This document shows positions 34,099 to 40,445 of a stretch of DNA of 45,395 nt, one piece after another. Positions within the stretch are counted from its first letter, which is position 1, and every line of letters begins with the position of its first letter. The position numbers and the translations under genes are program-made. This DNA comes from Lachnospiraceae bacterium (GTDB lineage: Bacteria; Bacillota; Clostridia; Lachnospirales; Lachnospiraceae), in assembly GCA_015058015.1 (NCBI GenBank), contig SVDM01000022.1, positions 1 through 45,395 of the forward strand, in the 5' to 3' direction. The notes under the pieces are model-generated. The model saw nothing but the letters and a program-made list of their open reading frames with translations. It was not told the DNA's origin and did not search any database.

Positions 34099-34617
34099 TC
34101 AATACTCCAATCGGTGATTCTTTTTATCATCAGGCCATTTGCAATCTGCGGATGCCTCACAATCATAACAGGGTCTTGATAGCTTGTCTGCTTTCTTTAT
34201 AACCCATGCCAATGCTTGCGGTTGGTCTGCCGCCGTGCCTCCTATCACGGTGGTAGCACCCGGTTTGTCATGGCCTCTATGAGCTTCAATAGCTGCTGTA
34301 ATGAGATTAATCTCATCTTCAGGGGCCCAACAACCTCTAAGTATTACTCTTGCGGTTGCCACTCCCGCCACATCATGGGGAGTCCCGCTTCTATACTCTT
34401 CGCTGCGACCCAGATCATGCAAAAGGGCCGTGGCGTATATTATATCCTTTTTTAAACCTAAGTTCTCTTCCAGATTAAGAGCGTAAGCTATACGGGCCAC
34501 ATCAATGCTGTGGTCCTCTCCGTGCTTACAAAAGGCCCTTGTTTCTTCGCATTTTTTTATATAAGCTACGCAGTCTTTGTATATTCCGTTGGACATAATC
34601 TTATCTGTAAGTCTCAT
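34099..34617 (-). CDS. HD-domain phosphohydrolase in the folate cluster
   Basis: 172 residues from ATG 34617. The HD signature is present: HGEDHSIDVAR (first His), LLHDLGRSEEY (HD pair) and IEAHRGHDK with a later Asp in KADKLSRP. HD proteins hydrolyse phosphate esters of nucleotides and similar molecules using divalent metals. Its C terminus is unusual, with a Cys cluster CYDCEASADCKW that could bind metal. It sits between folE and folP and is coupled to folP. Removal of phosphate from dihydroneopterin triphosphate has no recognised gene here (no Nudix FolQ), so this is a candidate; the assignment is inferred from position only. Confidence 0.8.
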   Translation of the reverse strand: MRLTDKIMSNGIYKDCVAYIKKCEETRAFCKHGEDHSIDVARIAYALNLEENLGLKKDIIYATALLHDLGRSEEYRSGTPHDVAGVATARVILRGCWAPEDEINLITAAIEAHRGHDKPGATTVIGGTAADQPQALAWVIKKADKLSRPCYDCEASADCKWPDDKKNHRLEY

Positions 34618-34630
34618 TGTCTTTCCACCT

Positions 34631-34656
34631 AAAAAGCGGTGGGTATATCCCACCGC
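34631..34656 (-). terminator. Strong intrinsic terminator inside the folate cluster
   Basis: Minus-strand stem GCGGTGGG/CCCACCGC with a five-base loop, followed by TTTTT. It lies between folE (stop at 34664) and the HD gene start at 34617. No promoter fits in the remaining 14 bp, so it probably attenuates readthrough into the HD-folP-folBK genes. Confidence 0.85.
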
Positions 34657-34663
34657 CGATATT

Positions 34664-35215
34664 CTATTTAACCATGTTGAAAAATGTCTGGCGAAGTTCG
34701 GAGTCCTCTTTAAAGCGGCCCCTGGTTACAACCGTCACCGTCTTGCTTCCCGGCTTTTTAATGCCACGCATGGTCATACACATATGTTCAGCCTCTATCA
34801 TAACCATAACTCCGCCGGGAGCAAGGTGCTCCTGGAGTGCGTCAGCTATCTGGGCTGTGAGCTGTTCCTGAATCTGGGGACGTCTTGCAAAGACTTCCAC
34901 AGTTCTGGCAAGCTTACTGATTCCAACTACTTTACCGTTGGGAATATAGGCCACATGGGCCTTACCGTAAAACGGGAGCAAATGATGCTCACACATAGAA
35001 TAGAAGGTAATATCCTTCTCTATTACCATTTCGTTATTCTCACAATTAAAAACCTTGGACAGGTGAACACCTGCGTCCTCGGTTAATCCGCCATAAATCT
35101 CCTCATACATTCTGGCGATTCGATCCGGAGTCTCTCTTAACCCTTCTCTGTTAACGTCCTCTCCGATTCCTTCAAGAATCAATCTTATACCCTGTTTAAT
35201 TTTCTCTGAATCCAT
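34664..35215 (-). CDS. folE: GTP cyclohydrolase I
   Basis: Makes dihydroneopterin triphosphate from GTP, the first folate step. 183 residues. Motifs: [20 protein letters not shown] (zinc Cys and catalytic His), [21 protein letters not shown], and [16 protein letters not shown] (second zinc Cys). It precedes the terminator at 34631-34656. The spacing AAGAG-to-ATG before the start is weak. Confidence 0.97.
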   Translation of the reverse strand: MDSEKIKQGIRLILEGIGEDVNREGLRETPDRIARMYEEIYGGLTEDAGVHLSKVFNCENNEMVIEKDITFYSMCEHHLLPFYGKAHVAYIPNGKVVGISKLARTVEVFARRPQIQEQLTAQIADALQEHLAPGGVMVMIEAEHMCMTMRGIKKPGSKTVTVVTRGRFKEDSELRQTFFNMVK

Positions 35216-35227
35216 AACTCTTATGCT

Positions 35228-36523
35228 CTACTTCGATAATTCTTCATAGGCTCCAATAACCTCCCCCAGGTAATAAAGGGAGCCAAAGCTTAAGATTATC
35301 GAGTCTTTCTCACTCTTTTTTATTGCTTCTTTCAAAGCTTCTTTTACACTTCCCATAACGGTGGCGCGAACACCTCTGGAAGTAATGACATCTGCCAGCT
35401 CACTAGCCGACAGTGCCCGTGGATTGTTAGGGGTTATAGTTAATACCTCTTTTGCATAGGGCAACATATAATCCAAAATCTTGTTATACTCTTTATCCCT
35501 AAGCACTCCCATTATATAAATAATAGGCGTATTTGTAAAGTAATTTCCAAGGGTTTCCGCAAGCCTTTTTGCCGCCGCTTCATTGTGAGCTCCGTCTATG
35601 ATAATTCGAGGATTATCACCTATTTTTGTAAACCTGCCCACCCAGACGGTTTCTGCAAGGCCCGCATATATATCTTCTCTTGAAACCTTATAGCCCAATG
35701 TAGTCAAGACTCCAATGGTTTCAATGGCTAAGATTGCATTGTCCTTCTGATACATTCCCACCAGGCCGGGGGTGAGATTTTCCATAAGTCCGCTCTTTGC
35801 CTTGTAGGAAAATGTCATTGCCATGTCAGAAAGTTTTACGTCAAAGATATCATCCGGATCCGCCACAGTAAGGGCTGAGCCCTTCTCTTTAGCCACTTCT
35901 TCAAGAACCTTCATGGCAGATGCTTCCTGCTTAATTGATACCACCGGTCTGCCGGGCTTGATGATTCCCGCCTTATTGGCAGCAATCTTGGCTAAAGTAT
36001 CCCCAAGAAAGTCCATATGGTCCATGCTGATGGATGCAATAACCGATACCACCGTTGTGGTTATTATGTTGGTGGCATCAAGGGTGCCTCCCATGCCGGT
36101 TTCAAGGGCTACAATATCACACCCGCATTCCACGAAATATAGAAATGCAATAACTGTTTCTATCTCAAAAGCCGTGGGGTATATCCCCTTAGCATTTAGC
36201 CTGTCGCAAGCATCCGCCACCCCGGTTGTAAGCCTTGCTAAAGCTTCTTTGGTAATATACTCTCCGTTTACCTGTATTCTCTCTTCGTAACATACCACCG
36301 TCGGAGACACATATCGGCCCACCTTATAACCAGCCTTTGTAAGGATAGTTGAGATGAAGGCCTGGGTTGAGCCTTTTCCGTTAGTTCCTGAAATATGGAT
36401 AAATTTCAGATTATCCTGTGGATTGCCGAGAGCATTAGCCAGTGCCGTAACACTGTCAAGGCCTATGTCCGTCCCTCCTACCGGCGCCTTGTCCAGATAC
36501 TCTCTTGCTTCATTATAGTTCAT
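35228..36523 (-). CDS. folC: Folylpolyglutamate synthase / dihydrofolate synthase
   Basis: Adds glutamate to dihydropteroate and folates. From ATG 36523 it has 431 residues; AAAGGAG is spaced for this start, while the earlier one (36547) is too close to the upstream gene. Mur-ligase-like ATP site FIHISGTNGKGSTQAFISTI, then ETGMGGTLDATN, SMDHMDFLGDTLAKIAANKA and IIDGAHNEAAAKRL. The 5' end overlaps the ATPase gene by 11 bases, implying coupled translation. Confidence 0.96.
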   Translation of the reverse strand: MNYNEAREYLDKAPVGGTDIGLDSVTALANALGNPQDNLKFIHISGTNGKGSTQAFISTILTKAGYKVGRYVSPTVVCYEERIQVNGEYITKEALARLTTGVADACDRLNAKGIYPTAFEIETVIAFLYFVECGCDIVALETGMGGTLDATNIITTTVVSVIASISMDHMDFLGDTLAKIAANKAGIIKPGRPVVSIKQEASAMKVLEEVAKEKGSALTVADPDDIFDVKLSDMAMTFSYKAKSGLMENLTPGLVGMYQKDNAILAIETIGVLTTLGYKVSREDIYAGLAETVWVGRFTKIGDNPRIIIDGAHNEAAAKRLAETLGNYFTNTPIIYIMGVLRDKEYNKILDYMLPYAKEVLTITPNNPRALSASELADVITSRGVRATVMGSVKEALKEAIKKSEKDSIILSFGSLYYLGEVIGAYEELSK

Positions 36524-37826
36524 GTTCTTTTTGCTCCTTTGCTGCAATATAATCTATGAATTGCTGCGCGCAACGGCCTGATAATCCGCCGTGTGCCATC
36601 TCCCATTTTCTTGCTTCCGACAAGAGTTCTTCCGGGGGCATCTTTATTCCGTTCTTATTAGCCAGACCCGTTACTATCGTCTGAAACTCTTGGGGCGAAG
36701 GAGAACCGAAGTATATAGTAACTCCGAAACGGTTAACTAAGGAAAGCTTCTCCTGAACAGTATCATTGCTGTGAAGCTCGTCATCCCTCTCACTCTTATC
36801 CGAGAACTTCTCTCTTATAAGGTGACGTCTGTTGCTGGTGGCATATATAAGGACGTTACCGGGCTTTACCTCCAAGCCTCCTTCTATTATGGCCTTCAGG
36901 TATTTGTATTCGATTTCAAATTCCTCGAAGGACAAATCATCCATGTAAATTATGAACTTGTAATTTCTATTTTTAATGACAGATAACACTGCGTTAAGGT
37001 CCTTAAACTGGTGCTTGTAGACCTCTATCATACGCAGGCCCTGGGGGTAATATCTGTTAAGCACCGCCTTTATACTGGTGGACTTACCGGTTCCCGCATC
37101 TCCGAAGAGAAGGCAGTTGTTGGCCGCTCTGCCCATTACAAAGTCTTCAGTGTTATCTATAAGCTTTTGTTTGGGTATGTCATATCCGATTAAGTCATCA
37201 AGGCTTACATGGGCTGTATTGTTAATGGGTTCAATTATAACCTTGCCATCTTCATCATGGTCTATTCGAAAGGCCTTATGGAGGCCGAATTTACCTACGC
37301 CAAAATCCTTATAAAAGCCTGCCACCTTATCTCTTATTTCTTCAGGTGTCCCGGCAGCAGCCAGGGCATTGGCCAGTTCGCATATTCTATCGCGAATCTT
37401 TATATTAAAGGTCTTGGGACCTCTTTCGTCATCTTTATATTCCAATGTATAACTTCCGCAAGTCGTTCCAAGTACCTTATCTATCTTGGATAGATTAATA
37501 TCAAAGAGCTTTTTAAAGATTGCAAAGTCTCCCAGCACCACTTCGTTGATGCTTCCCTTGGTGGCTCCCCGCTTCTCGCAGGCTAAACTGTATGCATTCT
37601 CATTGTCCGCAATAAGATATGCCAGATAATCATGCCAGAGATTTCCCTCATAGCCGTGGTCATGGGCAAGACTGATAAGACCTGATACCACATCATAAAA
37701 GCATTCTTTCTTATCTGCTTCCGATACCATTCCGTCATCAAGACTTCCTGCCACCCAGACCATCTTTTGAAGTATAGTGTCTTCTTTTAAAGATTTATAT
37801 ACCAGCATACGTTCTATGGCTATCAT
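36513..37826 (-). CDS. DUF815-type AAA+ ATPase
   Basis: 437 residues from ATG 37826 (GGGAG eight bases ahead; the ATG at 37832 is too close). The C-terminal half is a P-loop ATPase: NNCLLFGDAGTGKSTSIKAV, Walker B FIIYMDDLSFEEFEIEYKYL, sensor ATSNRRHLIREKFSDKSERD. The N-terminal half (1-200) is family-specific and helical, with no known domain. DUF815 proteins are widespread, uncharacterised AAA+ ATPases; nothing here ties it to folate synthesis apart from its 11-base overlap with folC. It is first in the cluster, behind a structured leader. Confidence 0.88.
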   Translation of the reverse strand: MIAIERMLVYKSLKEDTILQKMVWVAGSLDDGMVSEADKKECFYDVVSGLISLAHDHGYEGNLWHDYLAYLIADNENAYSLACEKRGATKGSINEVVLGDFAIFKKLFDINLSKIDKVLGTTCGSYTLEYKDDERGPKTFNIKIRDRICELANALAAAGTPEEIRDKVAGFYKDFGVGKFGLHKAFRIDHDEDGKVIIEPINNTAHVSLDDLIGYDIPKQKLIDNTEDFVMGRAANNCLLFGDAGTGKSTSIKAVLNRYYPQGLRMIEVYKHQFKDLNAVLSVIKNRNYKFIIYMDDLSFEEFEIEYKYLKAIIEGGLEVKPGNVLIYATSNRRHLIREKFSDKSERDDELHSNDTVQEKLSLVNRFGVTIYFGSPSPQEFQTIVTGLANKNGIKMPPEELLSEARKWEMAHGGLSGRCAQQFIDYIAAKEQKEHEL

Positions 37827-37853
37827 AATCATCTCTCCCGTATATTATTGAGA

Positions 37854-37891
37854 GCCACGACAACCTGAATCTGCCAAGCAGATGTCGTGGC
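37854..37891 (-). other. Nested hairpin in the leader of the DUF815-folate cluster
   Basis: GCCACGACA pairs with TGTCGTGGC, and inside it ATCTGC pairs with GCAGAT around a three-base loop. It lies 28-65 bp upstream of the ATPase start. No T-run follows, so it could be a protective or regulatory leader structure. Confidence 0.5.
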
Positions 37892-37895
37892 CTAC

Positions 37896-37930
37896 GTAGT
37901 ATAAAGTTTTCATAGAAAACTTTACACTAC
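37896..37930. promoter_or_regulatory. 16-bp-arm inverted repeat in the divergent region
   Basis: GTAGTATAAAGTTTTC pairs with GAAAACTTTACACTAC around ATA, with one mismatch. It contains TATACT on the minus strand, so it may overlap the promoter of the DUF815 gene as an operator. It could equally be an RNA hairpin. Confidence 0.5.
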
Positions 37931-37985
37931 CAATATCAAATTACCATGATTATACTACACCAACCCCCCACATACAAAGATGTTA

Positions 37986-38014
37986 TTGCATATTTTTCCA
38001 TAAAAAAATATAAT
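37986..38014 (+). promoter_or_regulatory. Promoter of the beta-propeller gene
   Basis: TTGCAT (37986-37991), a 17-bp spacer and a perfect TATAAT (38009-38014), only 22 bp before the ATG at 38036. Confidence 0.8.
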
Positions 38015-38035
38015 TATTTCGAGGGGTTGATTACT

Positions 38036-39037
38036 ATGAAAGAGCATAAAAAAGGTTTAATTATATGGGGTATTATTCTATTTATTCTTATTGTTCTTCT
38101 GATTTTTCGTTTCATTTTCTCAATTACGGTTTTTAATTCAGATGATGCTAACGGCAATTTCTCCGGTAATCTGCTTAATAATGCCACCTTTTGTGAGCAT
38201 GAGGGCAAGATATACTTTGCCAACCCCGATGACCATCAATATCTCTACACCATGAATCCCGACGGAAGTGACAAAAAGCTTTTAGCCAAAGATTCCGTAC
38301 AATACTTAAACATTCATGGCTCATACATTTTCTATACAAGAACAGAATCCCAGGAAGGGTCTTTCATGCCTTTCCTTAGCACCAACAGGTATTGTCTATG
38401 CCGCATTAACACTGACGGCTCAGGAAGAAAGGTTCTTGATGGCGATCCTTCTATGGCAGCAACCCTGGTTGGAAACTTCATCTACTATGTTCATTATGAC
38501 AAAGAAACCGCTTCCACCTTCTGGCGGGTTAAGATTGACGGCTCCGGCAAAGAGCAGGTAAGCCCCAATCCTTACATCCCTTCCGGTGTTGACGGCTCCA
38601 CTTTGTTTTATACCGAAATCAAAGACAATCACAATATTATAGCCTACGATACCCTAACCTCCACTGCCAAAACCATTCACACCGGCAACTGCGGTCAGGT
38701 TATCAACAAGGGTTCCTATCTCTACTTTATGGATTTAGCCAACGGCTATTCCATTACCAGGGTAAATGTCATTGACGGCAAAAAAGAAGTCCTGGTAAAC
38801 CGCCGTTCCGACTGCTACAACATTACGGACACTCACGTCTACTACCAGACCGTGGGAGATAATCCGGCCATTTGCAGACGACCCATTGACGGTGGGAATG
38901 AGGAAGTTCTTATGAACGGCTCTTTTAATGAAATTAACGTTACATCCGAATACGTATACTTTAAAGAATTCAAAGGAAGTAAGGTCTATAAGACTCCTGC
39001 CAAAGGGGATATTGATGTTACGGAATTTGGTGCTTAA
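38036..39037 (+). CDS. Membrane-anchored beta-propeller protein (DUF5050-like)
   Basis: 333 residues from ATG 38036 (GAGGGG seven bases ahead; an earlier in-frame ATG at 37946 would include the promoter). A short positive N terminus and one membrane helix (MKEHKKGLIIWGIILFILIV, about 8-30) put the rest outside. It contains at least five repeats of the type YTMNPDGSDKKLLA, CRINTDGSGRKVL, WRVKIDGSGKEQV and CRRPIDGGNEEVL, the DUF5050 blade pattern. No enzymatic residues are seen; a surface sensor or binding role is possible. Confidence 0.8.
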   Translation: MKEHKKGLIIWGIILFILIVLLIFRFIFSITVFNSDDANGNFSGNLLNNATFCEHEGKIYFANPDDHQYLYTMNPDGSDKKLLAKDSVQYLNIHGSYIFYTRTESQEGSFMPFLSTNRYCLCRINTDGSGRKVLDGDPSMAATLVGNFIYYVHYDKETASTFWRVKIDGSGKEQVSPNPYIPSGVDGSTLFYTEIKDNHNIIAYDTLTSTAKTIHTGNCGQVINKGSYLYFMDLANGYSITRVNVIDGKKEVLVNRRSDCYNITDTHVYYQTVGDNPAICRRPIDGGNEEVLMNGSFNEINVTSEYVYFKEFKGSKVYKTPAKGDIDVTEFGA

Positions 39038-39061
39038 CAAGGGATTTACACGGGACTTTCC

Positions 39062-39090
39062 TTGACTTATAATCAGTTTATGTGAATTAT
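39062..39090 (+). promoter_or_regulatory. Possible promoter of the DapF-like gene
   Basis: TTGACT (39062-39067), a 17-bp spacer and AATTAT (39085-39090). The -10 is poor, and a TATAAT at 39067-39072 is an alternative with no good -35. Confidence 0.4.
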
Positions 39091-39113
39091 TTTCCGGAAA
39101 TGAGGGGATTACT

Positions 39114-39959
39114 ATGAATACTATTACACTTAAGAAATATCATGGTCTTGGCAACGACTATCTGGTCTTAGACCCTGCCAAGAATAATATCAACCTTCAG
39201 GCAAGGAGCATCGAGCTTCTATGCCAGCGTAACTTCGGAGTGGGTGCCGACGGTATCCTCTACGGTCCTATTATGAAAGACGGTAAGATTTACGTTCAGA
39301 TTTATAATCCCGACGGAAGTGAAACCGAGATTAGCGGTAACGGTATCAGAATCTTCGCCAAGTATCTCTTGGACGAGGGCTACGTTGAGAACAAGAAGTT
39401 TACCATCTACACCACTGATACTGCCACCGATATTGAATTCTTAGATGACGAAGGCAACAACATGAAGGCCAATATGGGCAAGGCTTCTTTTGCTGCCAAG
39501 GATGTGCCTGTTGCAGGCCTTGGAGATGAGGTTATTGACAAGCCGGTAACCTTTAACAACATGCCTGTTAAGATTACCTGTCTTACTGTAGGCAATCCTC
39601 ACTGCGTTATTATCTCTGATGTGGTTTCTCCCAGAAGTGCCATGGATATCGGACCCTTTATTGAGAACGCCGAGTATTTCCCCAACAGAATCAATGTTAT
39701 CATCTGCAAGATTGACAGCGAAGACCATATCACCGCCGAAATCTTCGAACGTGGCGCAGGCTATACTCTGGCCTCCGGTACCGGAAGCTGCGCAGCCGCC
39801 GCTGCTTGTTACAAGATGGGGCTTACCGGCAAGAAGGTTACTGTTACCATGCCGGGTGGCGACTTGGAGATTGAAGTTGATGATGATTACTCCATTACTA
39901 TGACGGGTTCTGTGGAATTCATCGGAGCCTTTACGGTAGCGGAGAATTTCTTCTCATAG
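39114..39959 (+). CDS. dapF: DapF-family protein lacking both catalytic cysteines
   Basis: 281 residues with the diaminopimelate epimerase fold and substrate residues: GLGNDYLV, NPDGSE, GNPHCVII, FERGAG. DapF normally uses two cysteines, in CGNGAR and ACGSG. Here the first reads EISGNGIR (Ser74) and the second TLASGTGSC (Ser221), and the Glu of GAGET is Tyr (GAGYT). A Cys at residue 226 is five positions off the catalytic one. GAGGGG lies upstream of the ATG. It could be a serine-based epimerase, a paralogue of different specificity, or inactive. MurE here is meso-DAP type, so a working DapF is needed somewhere. The symbol marks the family, not proven activity. Confidence 0.8.
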   Translation: MNTITLKKYHGLGNDYLVLDPAKNNINLQARSIELLCQRNFGVGADGILYGPIMKDGKIYVQIYNPDGSETEISGNGIRIFAKYLLDEGYVENKKFTIYTTDTATDIEFLDDEGNNMKANMGKASFAAKDVPVAGLGDEVIDKPVTFNNMPVKITCLTVGNPHCVIISDVVSPRSAMDIGPFIENAEYFPNRINVIICKIDSEDHITAEIFERGAGYTLASGTGSCAAAAACYKMGLTGKKVTVTMPGGDLEIEVDDDYSITMTGSVEFIGAFTVAENFFS

Positions 39960-39988
39960 AGCTACGAACAAAACACAGAATATATAAT

Positions 39989-40168
39989 GACGCCCTGCAA
40001 CTATAATATTGTTCAGATAGCGAGTCTCACTAAGCTCACAGCACATCAAGACAAACTCGGATGTTTCTGCGGAACTCGCTTCGCTCAAACAGTCCTCGAA
40101 ACATCCTGTCTCGATGCACTGTTTGCTAAGTGATTCGCTAATTCACAATATTATAGTTGCAGGGCGTC
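39989..40168. repeat. 180-bp palindromic repeat, copy C
   Basis: The ends are GACGCCCTGCAACTATAATA and its inverted match ending GTTGCAGGGCGTC. Inside are CACTAAGCTCACAGCACATC and GATGCACTGTTTGCTAAGTG arms around GGAACTCGCTTCGCTC. It is inverted relative to the copies at 42971 and 44081. It lies behind the DapF-like gene and facing the surface protein gene. Confidence 0.85.
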
Positions 40169-40440
40169 TTAAATATTGCTCTATTTTTACAGTTTTTATG
40201 CGTCTACTTTTTTATCTCAGACAACTCCTTGGAACATCCTGTCTCGATGCACTGTTCGCTAAGTGATTCGCTAATTCACAATATTATAGTTGCAGGGCGT
40301 CTTAAATATTGCTCTATTTTTACAGTTTTTATTCGCCTACTTTTTTATCTCAGACAACTCCTAGAAACATCCTGTCTCGATGCACTGTTCGCTAAGTGAT
40401 TCGCTGATTCACAATATTATAGTTGCAGGGCGTCTTAAAA
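40104..40440. repeat. 133-bp tandem array derived from the palindrome
   Basis: The half-element ACATCCTGTCTCGATGCACT ... ATTCACAATATTATAGTTGC followed by AGGGCGTCTTAAATATTGC recurs with starts of AGGGCGTC at 40161, 40294 and 40427, an exact 133-bp spacing. The unit includes a T-rich linker. The short frame through it (from 40157) is not considered coding. Confidence 0.85.
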
Positions 40441-40445
40441 TACGT

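Noticed and set aside
40157-40399. Short open frame through the 133-bp tandem array
   Set aside because: It repeats itself with the array, has no binding site or family resemblance, and reads as an artefact of the palindrome.
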